Assembly: GCA_016871395.1 (NCBI GenBank)
Contig: VFYV01000003.1
Span: forward strand, 62,001 to 126,000
Direction of reading: 5' to 3'
DNA from: Actinomycetota bacterium
GTDB lineage: Bacteria > Actinomycetota > Acidimicrobiia > Acidimicrobiales > Ilumatobacteraceae
DNA: 64,000 nucleotides
Positions 34,040 through 43,439 of the stretch are shown here, piece by piece. The translations under genes and the position numbers were made by a program. The notes beneath the pieces were generated by a model. That model saw nothing but the letters and a program-made list of their open reading frames with translations. It was not told where the DNA came from and ran no database searches. Numbering within the stretch: the stretch's first letter is position 1; each line of letters opens with the position of its first letter.

Positions 34040-35368
34040 TCACGTCTCTTCGTAGTACTCGCGGCCGAGATGGGTGATGACGTCTTCGCCCATCATCCAG
34101 CGCAAGGTGTTCTTCAACTTGGTGAGTTGGATGAAGAGATCGTGCTCGGGATACAGACCGGGCGCCACCTGCGGGCTCTTGTAATAGAAGCTCAGCCACT
34201 CCTGGATTCCACCCATACCGGCGCGCGCGGCCAGATCGCTGAACAGGATCAGGTCGAGGGCCAGCGGAGCGGCCAGGATGGAGTCCCGGCAGAGGAAATT
34301 CACCTTGATCTGCATCGGATAACCCAGCCACCCGGTGATGTCGATGTTGTCCCAGCCCTCCTTGGCATCGCCGCGGGGTGGGTAGTAGTTGATCGACACC
34401 TTGTGGAAGACGTTGCCGTACAACTCGGGGTATTTGGAGGGCTGCAAGATGTCCTCGAGGACACCCAACTTCGACTCTTCCTTGGTTTTGAAGTTCTCGG
34501 GGGCGTCGAGCACCTCACCGTCGCGGTTCCCGAGGATGTTGGTGCTGTACCAACCGGAAAGTCCGAGCATGCGGGCCTTCAACATGGGGGCCAGGACCGT
34601 CTTCATGAGGGTCTGACCGGTTTTGAAGTCCTTGCCGCTGATGGCCACATTGCGGTCGGTGGCCAATTGGCGCAACACCGGAGCGTCGACGGCCAAGTTG
34701 GGTGCTCCGTTGGCGAACGGCACACCTTCCAAAAGCGCGGCGTAGGCGTAGAGCTGCGCGGGAGAGATGGTCTCGTCGTTGGCGTCGATGGCCCTCTCGA
34801 AGGACTCCAGGTCCATGTGGGCCCGACCCGGCTCGATGAAAATCTCGGTGCTGGCGCACCAGATCATGACGAGGCGATCACACTGCTTCTCTTCCCTGAA
34901 GCGGTTGATGTCCTCACGAATGGCGTTCAGCATGGCCCGCTTGTTGGTCGTGGGCTTCACGTGCTCGCCGTCGAGGTTGCGGGCGTACTTGCGCTCGAAG
35001 GCGGCCTGCATGGGGCGAACCTCGCGCAGGGCGTCGCTGATGGACTCGATGTGCTTGCCGCTCTCGAGCACCCCGGCGCGGCTGGCCGACACGTAGGCGT
35101 CGTCCGGGAAAACGTCCCACGCTCCCCAGACGAGGTCGTCGAGGGTGGCCAGGGGGACGAAGTCCTTGATCAGGGGCGAACGATCCTCGGTGCGCTTGCC
35201 GAGTCGGATGGTGCCCATCTGGGTGAGCGATCCGATGGGGGAGCCCAGACCCCGCTTGGAGAGTTCGACGCCGGCGATGAGGGTGGAGGCGACGGCGCCG
35301 AGTCCGACAGTGAGCACTCCGAGGCGACCCGAGGCCGGCTCGACAGTGGGTGACGGGGGTGTGGTCAT
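34040..35368 (-). CDS. ino1: Inositol-1-phosphate synthase
   Basis: NAD-dependent myo-inositol-1-phosphate synthase of 442 aa, converting glucose-6-phosphate to inositol-1-phosphate, the precursor of phosphatidylinositol and mycothiol. NAD-binding start GVLTVGLGAVASTLIAGVEL, and catalytic-region stretches NKRAMLNAIREDI, ISGKDFKTGQTLMKTVLAPMLKARML, SINYYPPRGDAKEGWDNIDITGWLG and KVNFLCRDSILAAPLALDL. First gene of a three-gene leftward operon (ino1, molybdoenzyme, DUF3054), with a leaderless promoter. Confidence 0.95.
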   Translation of the reverse strand: MTTPPSPTVEPASGRLGVLTVGLGAVASTLIAGVELSKRGLGSPIGSLTQMGTIRLGKRTEDRSPLIKDFVPLATLDDLVWGAWDVFPDDAYVSASRAGVLESGKHIESISDALREVRPMQAAFERKYARNLDGEHVKPTTNKRAMLNAIREDINRFREEKQCDRLVMIWCASTEIFIEPGRAHMDLESFERAIDANDETISPAQLYAYAALLEGVPFANGAPNLAVDAPVLRQLATDRNVAISGKDFKTGQTLMKTVLAPMLKARMLGLSGWYSTNILGNRDGEVLDAPENFKTKEESKLGVLEDILQPSKYPELYGNVFHKVSINYYPPRGDAKEGWDNIDITGWLGYPMQIKVNFLCRDSILAAPLALDLILFSDLAARAGMGGIQEWLSFYYKSPQVAPGLYPEHDLFIQLTKLKNTLRWMMGEDVITHLGREYYEET

Positions 35369-35374
35369 GGGGTA

Positions 35375-35380
35375 AGGCTA
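35375..35380 (-). promoter_or_regulatory. -10 hexamer of leaderless promoter, ino1 operon
   Basis: TAGCCT on the minus strand, 6 nt before ATG 35368. It is divergent from the folD promoter 18 bp away. Confidence 0.55.
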
Positions 35381-35398
35381 GGGGGATGGGGGTCGCCG

Positions 35399-35404
35399 TA
35401 GCAT
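35399..35404 (+). promoter_or_regulatory. -10 hexamer of leaderless promoter, folD
   Basis: TAGCAT 7 nt before the folD GTG at 35412. Confidence 0.55.
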
Positions 35405-35411
35405 CACCATC

Positions 35412-36320
35412 GTGACGTACCCGACCGCGCCCCCCACATCCCAGGGCGACGAGCGCACCCCCGGTGGGGCGATTCTGATGGACGGCAATCGTTTGCGCGA
35501 CGAAATCGTCTCCGAATTGGCGACCACCATCGTGGCGGCGGGTTCCCCGTCGGTTTGTCTGGCCACGGTGCTGGTCGGTGACGACGCTCCGAGTCAGAGG
35601 TACGTGCGCAACAAACACCTGCAGGCCGCCAAAGCCGGCATGGTGAGTCGCAACGAGGTGTTGCCCGCCGACGCCGGTCAGACCCGTGTCGAACAGATCG
35701 TGTCGGCTCTGGCCGCGGATCCGAACGTGCACGGCATCTTGGTGCAGAGCCCCCTGCCCGCTGGCTACGACGAAGAGGCGGTGTTGCGATTGATCCCCGC
35801 GGTCAAAGACGTGGATGGATTGACGAGTGAGTCGATGGGGCGTTTGGTGCGCGGGTTGCCTGGCTTGGTCGGCTGCACGCCGTTGGGTGTGATGCGGTTG
35901 CTCGAGCGTCATGCGGTTCCCACCCGTGGCCGACGGGCGGTGGTGATCGGTCGTTCGATGTTGGTGGGGCTTCCGCTGTCGCTTCTGCTGGCCCGCAAGG
36001 GCGTCGACGCCACCGTGACCATCGCACACAGCCGAAGCGTGGACCTGGTCGACTTGTGTCGTGACGCCGACATCGTGGTGGGCGCGGTGGGTCAACCCGG
36101 GCTCATAACCGCGGCCCACGTGAAGCCGGGTGCGGCGGTCGTCGATGTCGGCATCTCGCGCACCGAGGCCGGGATCGTCGGTGACGTGGACTTCGACGCG
36201 GTGCAGGCCGTCGCCGGGCACATCACGCCCATGCCCGGGGGGACGGGCCCGATGACCATCGCCTGCCTGCTGGAGAACACGCTCACCGCAGCCCGACTCC
36301 AAGGCGTCTTGCCGGCCTGA
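35412..36320 (+). CDS. folD: Methylenetetrahydrofolate dehydrogenase/cyclohydrolase
   Basis: Bifunctional folate enzyme of 302 aa interconverting methylene-, methenyl- and formyl-THF with NADP. Catalytic Tyr and Lys lie in SQRYVRNKHLQAAKAGM. HGILVQSPLP, KDVDGLTSESMGRL, VVIGRSMLVGLPLSLLL and ITPMPGGTGPMTIACLLENT are diagnostic. It has an N-terminal extension of about 15 residues compared with the usual start at ILMDGNRL, supported by the leaderless GTG at 35412; an internal ATG (MDGNRL) is the alternative. Head-to-head with ino1. Confidence 0.93.
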   Translation: MTYPTAPPTSQGDERTPGGAILMDGNRLRDEIVSELATTIVAAGSPSVCLATVLVGDDAPSQRYVRNKHLQAAKAGMVSRNEVLPADAGQTRVEQIVSALAADPNVHGILVQSPLPAGYDEEAVLRLIPAVKDVDGLTSESMGRLVRGLPGLVGCTPLGVMRLLERHAVPTRGRRAVVIGRSMLVGLPLSLLLARKGVDATVTIAHSRSVDLVDLCRDADIVVGAVGQPGLITAAHVKPGAAVVDVGISRTEAGIVGDVDFDAVQAVAGHITPMPGGTGPMTIACLLENTLTAARLQGVLPA

Positions 36321-36348
36321 CTCGGCGCGAAATCTGGGACTCGGGTGG

Positions 36349-36377
36349 TTGCGAAGCTCCACTTGCGCTGGCACACT
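36349..36377 (+). promoter_or_regulatory. Promoter of the ilvBNC leader
   Basis: TTGCGA and CACACT separated by exactly 17 bp. Transcription would begin at or next to the ATG of the leader peptide at 36384, 6 nt after the -10. Confidence 0.55.
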
Positions 36378-36383
36378 GAAGTG

Positions 36384-36446
36384 ATGAACGCGAACCGCAC
36401 CTCCGAGACCTCGGTCTTGTCGTTCGCGCTCGTAGTAATTCTCTGA
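36384..36446 (+). CDS. ilvBNC leader peptide (20 aa)
   Basis: Short frame MNANRTSETSVLSFALVVIL followed by TGA. Seven of the last ten residues are Val, Leu or Ile, the exact set of end-products of ilvBNC, and the peptide is followed by a terminator hairpin. This is the classical layout for ribosome-mediated attenuation: stalling at scarce charged tRNAs would prevent termination before ilvB. The leader peptide itself appears to be translated from a leaderless transcript. Too short for the ORF track. Confidence 0.85.
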   Translation: MNANRTSETSVLSFALVVIL

Positions 36447-36469
36447 CGCGTTCGTTGCCTCGAACGCGT
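36446..36469 (+). promoter_or_regulatory. Pre-terminator hairpin of the ilv attenuator
   Basis: Perfect 9-bp stem ACGCGTTCG / CGAACGCGT with a 6-nt loop, starting on the last base of the leader stop codon. A ribosome at the stop would melt it. I could not prove which alternative pairing acts as the antiterminator. Confidence 0.65.
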
Positions 36470-36473
36470 CGCC

Positions 36474-36504
36474 CAGCCTCCCACACGGGAGGCTGTTTCG
36501 TTTT
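36474..36504 (+). terminator. Attenuator terminator before ilvB
   Basis: Nine-bp stem CAGCCTCCC / GGGAGGCTG with an ACAC loop, then TTTCGTTTT. This is the clearest intrinsic terminator in the window, 79 nt before the ilvB ATG. Confidence 0.85.
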
Positions 36505-36582
36505 CGGGGTTCGACACCGTCGGAAGAACCAACCAAATCCACGTCCGACCGCACGGTCGGCACACACGACACAGGAACCGAC

Positions 36583-38337
36583 ATGACACAGAAGATCACT
36601 GGTGCGCAGGCCCTGATCAAGGCCCTGGAGCTGGAGAACGTCGACACCATCTTCGGCTTGCCCGGCGGCTGCATCCTTCCCGCCTACGACCCGCTGCTCG
36701 ACAGCCCGATCCGGCACATCCTCGTGCGTCACGAGCAGGGAGCCGGGCACATGGCCGAGGGCTACGCGCACGTCACCGGCCGACCCGGCGTCGCCCTGGT
36801 CACCTCCGGCCCGGCGGCCACCAACATGGTCACCCCGTTGTGCGACGCGTACATGGACTCCATCCCGATGGTCTGCATCACCGGTCAAGTGCCCACCACG
36901 GCCATCGGCACCGATGCTTTCCAGGAATGCGACACCGTCGGCATCACGCGCAGTGTCACCAAACACAACGAACTCATCATGGCGGCCGACGACATTCCGT
37001 TGTTGGTGCGTCAGGCGTTCCACATTGCGACCACCGGTCGTCCCGGGCCGGTTCTCTTGGACCTACCCAAGGATGTTCTGCAGAACTCCATGACGTGGCA
37101 CTGGCCCTCCGACGAAGAAGTTCTCGACAGCCTTCCGGGCTACAAGCCGGTCACCAAGGGTCACCCGCGCATGATCAAAGAGGCGGCGCGCATGATCCTG
37201 AATTCCAAGCAGCCCGTCCTCTACGCCGGTGGCGGCATTCTGAAGGCTCGCGCGGCCGACGCTTTGCGCGAACTCGCAGAACTCATCGACACGCCGGTGG
37301 TCACCACGCTCATGGCCCGCGGTGCGTTCCCCGATGATCATCCGTTGTGTCTCGGGATGCCCGGTATGCACGGCAACGCGACCGCCATCACTGCGATGCA
37401 GAAGAGCGATTTGCTCATCACCCTGGGTGCACGTTTCGACGATCGCATCACCGGCAAGGTCGCCACGTTCGCCCCCGACGCCAAGATCATCCACGTCGAC
37501 ATCGATCCGGCCGAGCAGGGCAAGGTGCGTCGTCCCGACGTGCCGATCGTCGGTGACTGCCGCCTCGTCATCGAGGAGATCGTCAAGGCCATCAAGGATT
37601 TGTTGAACGCTGGCGAGAAGCAACAGGACATCTCGGCCTGGAAGAGTCGGGTCAGTGGTTGGCGTGAACAGTTCCCGCTGTACTACGCCAGCCACGAGCC
37701 CGGTGAAGCGCTCAAGCCGCAGTACTGCCTCGAACAATTGCGTGATGGTGCCCCCGAGGGAACCATTTTGTGTGCCGGGGTCGGTCAGCACCAGATGTGG
37801 TCGTCGCAGTATTGGAAGTTCAACGAGCCGTACACCTGGGTGAACTCGGGTGGTCTGGGGACGATGGGTTTCTCGGTTCCCGCCGCCATCGGCGCCAAGG
37901 TCGGTCGGCCCGACCGCACCGTGTGGGCCGTCGACGGCGACGGTTGCTTCCAGATGACCGCCCAAGAGTTGGTCACCGCCAGCGTCGAGCGCATCCCGAT
38001 CAAGGTCGCCATTCTGAACAACTCGTACCTCGGCATGGTCCGCCAGTGGCAGGAGATGTTCTACGAGGAGCGCTACAGCGAGGTGTACCTGTCGCCCGAG
38101 TTGCCCGACTTCGTGAAGTGGGCCGAGTCCATGGGATGTATCGGCATTCGGGTCGAGAGCCCCGAAGAAGTGCAACCGGCCATAGAGAAAGCCAACAGCA
38201 TCGACGACCGCTCGGTCGTGGTCGAGTTCCGTGTGGACGCCGGCGAAAAGGTGTTCCCGATGGTCCCGGCTGGCTCCAGCAACGACGACGTCTTGTTGCA
38301 CCCCGACCAGAACAGTCGTCGGGAGTTTCTGCGATGA
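36583..38337 (+). CDS. ilvB: Acetolactate synthase large subunit
   Basis: Thiamine-diphosphate enzyme of 584 aa catalysing the first common step of branched-chain amino acid synthesis. The catalytic Glu lies in VRHEQGAGHMAEGYA. The ThDP-binding motif is in VDGDGCFQMTAQELVTASVERIPIKVAILNN and the FAD/regulatory core is normal. The start at MTQKITGAQALIKALELENV follows a 136-bp attenuated leader. The stop overlaps the ilvN ATG as ATGA, so both subunits are made in step. Confidence 0.96.
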   Translation: MTQKITGAQALIKALELENVDTIFGLPGGCILPAYDPLLDSPIRHILVRHEQGAGHMAEGYAHVTGRPGVALVTSGPAATNMVTPLCDAYMDSIPMVCITGQVPTTAIGTDAFQECDTVGITRSVTKHNELIMAADDIPLLVRQAFHIATTGRPGPVLLDLPKDVLQNSMTWHWPSDEEVLDSLPGYKPVTKGHPRMIKEAARMILNSKQPVLYAGGGILKARAADALRELAELIDTPVVTTLMARGAFPDDHPLCLGMPGMHGNATAITAMQKSDLLITLGARFDDRITGKVATFAPDAKIIHVDIDPAEQGKVRRPDVPIVGDCRLVIEEIVKAIKDLLNAGEKQQDISAWKSRVSGWREQFPLYYASHEPGEALKPQYCLEQLRDGAPEGTILCAGVGQHQMWSSQYWKFNEPYTWVNSGGLGTMGFSVPAAIGAKVGRPDRTVWAVDGDGCFQMTAQELVTASVERIPIKVAILNNSYLGMVRQWQEMFYEERYSEVYLSPELPDFVKWAESMGCIGIRVESPEEVQPAIEKANSIDDRSVVVEFRVDAGEKVFPMVPAGSSNDDVLLHPDQNSRREFLR

Positions 38338-38885
38338 ACTCGAATTCGCACTCCTCGAACCAGCCGACACACCACATCTTGTCGGTGTTGGTGCAGAACC
38401 GCCCCGGCGTGCTGGCTCGCGTGGCGGGTCTGTTCGCCCGTCGCGGTTACAACATTTTCAGCCTGGCGGTCGCTCCCACCGAGGACCCCATGCTCAGTCG
38501 ACTCACGATCGTCGTCGACGTGGAGTCGGCCCCTTTGGAGCAAGTGGTGAAACAACTGTTCAAGTTGGTCGACGTGGTCAAGATCAGCGAACTGGACCCC
38601 CGACGCTCGGTCGAGCGCGAGCTCCTCATGGCCACGGTGCGGGTGCCGGCCGGCGATCGCGGCCAGGTCGTGGAGCTCACCAACATCTTCGAGGGCAAGA
38701 TCCTGGCGGTCGGGGTCGAGGCCATCACGGTGTCTCTCGACGGCAGTCCCGACAAACTCGACGACTTCGAGGAACTTTTGCGCGGATACGGCATCGTGGA
38801 ACTCCAACGAACGGGTCGCGTGGCCCTTCCGAAACTCGACAAAGAGGCGCGCCTCAAGGCCGTCAAACAAGGAAAGGCAAGTTGA
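38334..38885 (+). CDS. ilvN: Acetolactate synthase small (regulatory) subunit
   Basis: Regulatory subunit of 183 aa with an N-terminal ACT domain (HHILSVLVQNRPGVLARVAGLFARRGYNIFSLAVAPTED) that binds valine for feedback inhibition, and a C-terminal ALS_ss_C domain. The track shows it only as the tail of a longer out-of-frame ORF from 37770. The real start is ATG 38334, overlapping the ilvB stop. ilvC follows after 3 nt. Confidence 0.95.
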   Translation: MNSNSHSSNQPTHHILSVLVQNRPGVLARVAGLFARRGYNIFSLAVAPTEDPMLSRLTIVVDVESAPLEQVVKQLFKLVDVVKISELDPRRSVERELLMATVRVPAGDRGQVVELTNIFEGKILAVGVEAITVSLDGSPDKLDDFEELLRGYGIVELQRTGRVALPKLDKEARLKAVKQGKAS

Positions 38886-39917
<1,032 letters not shown>

Positions 39918-39943
39918 TCTCTCGCCCACCCGGTGCTTTCGAC

Positions 39944-39978
39944 GGGGTGACGGTCGGTCTTCGACCACCCGTCATCCC
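39944..39978 (+). terminator. Hairpin after ilvC, probable terminator without T-tract
   Basis: Fourteen paired bases in two blocks: GGGGTGACGG / CCCGTCATCCC outer and GGTC / GACC inner, with a TTC loop. No run of T follows, so termination efficiency is uncertain. Confidence 0.5.
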
Positions 39979-40005
39979 GGTACGGGAATCGATCCGAAAT
40001 CCGAC

Positions 40006-40034
40006 TTGTTTAGTCGGGAATTGCTGAGTAGCAT
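40006..40034 (+). promoter_or_regulatory. metY promoter
   Basis: TTGTTT and TAGCAT separated by exactly 17 bp. The start site would fall near 40041, giving a 22-nt leader that includes the ribosome binding site GAAAGG before ATG 40063. Confidence 0.6.
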
Positions 40035-40062
40035 TCGTGGGTCCAACGAGAAAGGCGCGTTC

Positions 40063-41373
40063 ATGTCAGCACAGTGGGGTTTTGAGACCAAGCAGATCCA
40101 TGTCGGCGGGGAGCCCGATCCGGCCACCGGTGCCCGGGCGGTGCCGATCTACCAGACCACGTCGTACGAGTTCCGCGACGCCCAGCACGCCGCGAACCTG
40201 TTCGCCTTGGCCGAGGTGGGCAACATCTACACCCGCATCATGAACCCCACCCAACTGGCGGTGGAGTCGCGCTTGAACGCCCTCGAGGGAGGCGTCATCA
40301 CCGCGATCGGTCTGCCCGGCACGCTGGTGGTGTCGTCGGGACAGGCGGCCGAGACGTTGGCGATCCTCACGCTCGCCGAAGCCGGCGATCACATCGTGGC
40401 CTCACCGTCCTTGTACGGCGGTACGTACAACTTGTTCCACTACACGTTGCCCAAAATGGGCATCTCGGTCTCCTTCGTCGACGATCCGCACGATCTCCAG
40501 CAGTGGAAGTCGGCCGTGCGCCCGAACACCAAGGCGTTCTATGGCGAGGTGCTGGCCAACCCGCGCAACGACGTGTTCGACATCGAGGGTGTGTCCAAGG
40601 TGGCCCATGAAGCAGGTGTGCCGTTGATCGTCGACAACACGGTGCCGAGTCCGTACGGCATTCGACCCCTCGAGTGGGGCGCCGACATCGTGGTGCATTC
40701 GCTCACCAAGTTCGTGGGTGGACACGGAACGTCGGTGGCCGGTTCGATCACCGATGGTGGCAAGTTCGACTTCTCGGCGTCGGGCCGTTTCCCGAACTTC
40801 ACCGAGCCCGACCCGTCCTACCACGGCCTGGCGTACTGGCCGGCTTTGGGCGCGGGATCGTACATTTTGAAGGCGCGCGTGCAGTTTTTGCGCGACCTCG
40901 GAATGGCGATTTCGCCGTTCAACGCGTTCTTGCTGTTGCAGGGACTCGAGACCCTGTCGCTTCGGATGGAGCGCCATTGGAGCAACGCGCAGGCCGTGGG
41001 CGAGTATCTCGCCGCGCACCCCCAGGTGGAAAGCGTGAGCTACGCCGGTCTGTCGAGTAGCCCCTGGCACGAGCGGGCCAAGAAATACTTCGGAGGCTTG
41101 GGGTTCGGCTCGGTACTGGCCTTCAACATCAAGGGTGGTCGTGATGCCGGTGAGAAGTTCGTGGCGGGACTGTCGTTGCACAGCCACGTGGCCAACATCG
41201 GTGACGTTCGCAGCCTGGTTATCCAGCCATCGTCGACGACGCACAGTCAGTTGACACCGGAGGAGCAGATGGCGTCGGGTGTGAACCCGGGGATGATCCG
41301 GTTGAGCGTGGGATTGGAATCGATCAAGGACATCCTGGCCGATCTCGACACCGGTTTCGCCGCCGCCCTCTGA
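40063..41373 (+). CDS. metY: O-acetylhomoserine (thiol)-lyase
   Basis: PLP enzyme of 436 aa in the Cys/Met metabolism family, forming homocysteine (or methionine) from O-acetylhomoserine and sulfide or methanethiol. The PLP-binding Lys lies in HSLTKFVGGHGTSVAG. MetY-type stretches include MNPTQLAVESRLNALEGG, VVSSGQAAETLAILTLAEAGDHIVAS and QPSSTTHSQLTPEEQMASGVNPGMIRLSVGLE. The track start at 40006 lies in the promoter -35; ATG 40063 has a Shine-Dalgarno and gives MSAQWGFETKQIHVGG, the usual family start. Monocistronic. Confidence 0.94.
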   Translation: MSAQWGFETKQIHVGGEPDPATGARAVPIYQTTSYEFRDAQHAANLFALAEVGNIYTRIMNPTQLAVESRLNALEGGVITAIGLPGTLVVSSGQAAETLAILTLAEAGDHIVASPSLYGGTYNLFHYTLPKMGISVSFVDDPHDLQQWKSAVRPNTKAFYGEVLANPRNDVFDIEGVSKVAHEAGVPLIVDNTVPSPYGIRPLEWGADIVVHSLTKFVGGHGTSVAGSITDGGKFDFSASGRFPNFTEPDPSYHGLAYWPALGAGSYILKARVQFLRDLGMAISPFNAFLLLQGLETLSLRMERHWSNAQAVGEYLAAHPQVESVSYAGLSSSPWHERAKKYFGGLGFGSVLAFNIKGGRDAGEKFVAGLSLHSHVANIGDVRSLVIQPSSTTHSQLTPEEQMASGVNPGMIRLSVGLESIKDILADLDTGFAAAL

Positions 41374-41406
41374 CCGACGACACGGCGACGATTCGTCGCG
41401 ACGCGC

Positions 41407-42270
41407 TCAGGGTTGGTCGTCGAGAAACTTTTGGAATTGGTCCGCCAAGTCGTCCGCCGACGGGATCGCTGCCTCGGTCACCTGATCGTACTGTCGTTCC
41501 AAATCGCTCACTTGGAGGGCCAACTCCGGATCACCGCGCATCGCCTCGTCGTGAAGGCCACGCCATCTCTCCACATCCTCGGACAACTCGGTCGATCGGG
41601 TGGGCACCCCCAGCACGTGGCCGAGATGTTGCAACAGCGCCGCCGACGACTGGGGATGTTGGGAGTAGTCCAAGTAGTACGGCACTCCGACACGTAATGA
41701 GACCGCCGGCAGGTTCTCCTTCTCACACTCGGTCTGCAACACGCCGACGACACCGGTCATGCCTTGATACGACGGTTTGGACAATCCCAGACCCCGTGCC
41801 AGATCGGGATCGACCGAACTGCCCACCACGATGGGCGCCCGTGTGTGGGGGACCGCGTCGGGAGTCGCGCCGACGGTCACCATCGCCTCGCATCCGAGTC
41901 GTAGGTAGCAAGCGATCACGCTCCGTACGTACGTCTTCCACGCCGTGTGGGGCTCGACGCCGTTCAGGATCACGACGTCACGCAGGGCCTTCGGGTAGCG
42001 AATCGCGACCACGTCGTTGTTCGGCCACACGATCGTGCGTTCGTCGTTCTCGTCGAAACGAGCCTCCGGCCGCACCTGGGTGAAGTCGTAGAAGGGGTCA
42101 GCGTCGATGGTGGCGACCAACTCCACCTCGTTGGCGTCGGTGAGATGCCGAAGCGCCGTGGTGGCTGCTCCGGCGGCGTCGAACCATCCCGTCAGAGCCA
42201 ACACCATCACCGGACGACGCAGGGGGGCCGACAATCCGTGCCATTCGAGAACGTCGGCCACTTCCATCAT
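41407..42270 (-). CDS. PAC2-family protein
   Basis: Protein of 287 aa of the PAC2 (proteasome assembly chaperone-like) family found in actinobacteria: [23 protein letters not shown], the [15 protein letters not shown] motif, and [45 protein letters not shown]. Its molecular role is unresolved; actinobacterial members are thought to accompany the Pup-proteasome system. It begins 8 nt after the serC stop, so it is cotranscribed with serC. Two ATGs in a row (42270, 42267). Confidence 0.88.
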   Translation of the reverse strand: MMEVADVLEWHGLSAPLRRPVMVLALTGWFDAAGAATTALRHLTDANEVELVATIDADPFYDFTQVRPEARFDENDERTIVWPNNDVVAIRYPKALRDVVILNGVEPHTAWKTYVRSVIACYLRLGCEAMVTVGATPDAVPHTRAPIVVGSSVDPDLARGLGLSKPSYQGMTGVVGVLQTECEKENLPAVSLRVGVPYYLDYSQHPQSSAALLQHLGHVLGVPTRSTELSEDVERWRGLHDEAMRGDPELALQVSDLERQYDQVTEAAIPSADDLADQFQKFLDDQP

Positions 42271-42278
42271 TCAGAGTC

Positions 42279-43424
42279 TCACCCGCCGAGAGCGTCGATC
42301 ACAACGTCGACGCAGGCCGTCAAAGCAGACACATCTTCGGGGTCGACGGCCGGGAACATGCCCACGCGCAACTGGTTACGCCCCAACTTGCGATAACTGT
42401 CGGTGTCCCAGATTCCGTTGGCTCGAAGAGCGGCGCACACTTCGTTGGCGTCCACGCCACCATCGGCAGGTGCCGTCAGATCGATCGTGCCCACCACGTG
42501 CGAGCGCATCGCAGGGTTCGCCACGAACGGACTCGCCCACGGACGCGATTCGGCCCACGAGTACAGAATGTCGGAGGACTTTTTCGAGCGACCGTTGCAG
42601 GCGGCGAGTCCACCGATCTCGTTCATCCACCGAATCTGGGATTCGCACATCACCAAAGTCGCCAAAGCGGGGGTGTTGTAGGTCTGGTTCGCCACGCTGT
42701 TGTCGAGGGCGATCTTCAGGTCGAGCGACGCCGGAGTCCATCGTTTCGTCGCCGCGATGCGGTTGATCCGCTCGATCGCCCGCGGCGAGCACGCCGCCAC
42801 CCACAAACCGCCGTCAGAGGCGAAGCACTTTTGTGGAGCGAAATAGTAGACGTCGACTTCCGCCGGGTTCCACAACAGACCGCCCGACGCCGAGGTGGCA
42901 TCGACGATCACCAGAGCATCGTCGTCGGCGCCCGGGGGACGGACCAGTGGCATCATCACACCGGTCGATGTTTCATTGTGGGTGAGTGCGTAGCTGTCGA
43001 TCCCCGACTCGGCGACGGCCGATGGATGGGTGCCGGGGTCGCACTTGATCACCGTCGGTTGGGCGAGATGCGGCGCCGCGACCGCCGCTTCGGCGAACTT
43101 GGACGAGAACTCGCCGAACACCAGATGTTGACTACGGCTTTCGATCAGTCCGAAGGTGGCCACATCCCAAAAGACCGTGGAGCCACCGTTGCCGAGGACG
43201 ATCTCCCAGCCGTCGGGCAACGAGAACAGATCGGTCAGACCGGCGCGCAACGAGCCCACGAGATTCTTCACCGGAGCCTGTCGGTGAGATGTGCCCATCA
43301 AGTTGGCACCCGCATCGGCGAGAGCCCGCATCTGCTCGGGCCGTATCTTGGACGGGCCGCACCCGAAGCGTCCGTCGGCGGGCAAAAGGTCCGCAGATAT
43401 TCGAATCGATCGGGGGTCGGTCAC
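42279..43424 (-). CDS. serC: Phosphoserine aminotransferase, actinobacterial type
   Basis: PLP aminotransferase of 381 aa making phosphoserine from 3-phosphohydroxypyruvate. The start region [20 protein letters not shown] and the PLP Lys in [19 protein letters not shown] identify the actinobacterial SerC subtype. The track ORF runs 231 bp too far upstream. Two GTG codons lie at 43430 and 43424; I choose 43424 because a TACACA hexamer is 6 nt before it. Only about 15 bp separate it from the divergent aminotransferase start. Confidence 0.92.
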   Translation of the reverse strand: MTDPRSIRISADLLPADGRFGCGPSKIRPEQMRALADAGANLMGTSHRQAPVKNLVGSLRAGLTDLFSLPDGWEIVLGNGGSTVFWDVATFGLIESRSQHLVFGEFSSKFAEAAVAAPHLAQPTVIKCDPGTHPSAVAESGIDSYALTHNETSTGVMMPLVRPPGADDDALVIVDATSASGGLLWNPAEVDVYYFAPQKCFASDGGLWVAACSPRAIERINRIAATKRWTPASLDLKIALDNSVANQTYNTPALATLVMCESQIRWMNEIGGLAACNGRSKKSSDILYSWAESRPWASPFVANPAMRSHVVGTIDLTAPADGGVDANEVCAALRANGIWDTDSYRKLGRNQLRVGMFPAVDPEDVSALTACVDVVIDALGG

Positions 43425-43430
43425 GCTCAC

Positions 43431-43436
43431 TGTGTA
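43431..43436 (-). promoter_or_regulatory. -10 hexamer of leaderless promoter, serC
   Basis: TACACA on the minus strand, 6 nt before GTG 43424. It overlaps the region that must also drive the divergent aminotransferase gene. Confidence 0.4.
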
Positions 43437-43439
43437 AGC

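Noticed and set aside
39918-40062. SAM riboswitch upstream of metY
   Set aside because: No SAM-aptamer core is visible. The segment holds a hairpin after ilvC and a simple promoter that leaves only about 22 nt of leader.
42498-43439. N-terminal 300-residue extension of the aminotransferase ORF in the track
   Set aside because: It lies wholly antisense to serC and has shadow composition; the real start is at 43440 or 43449.
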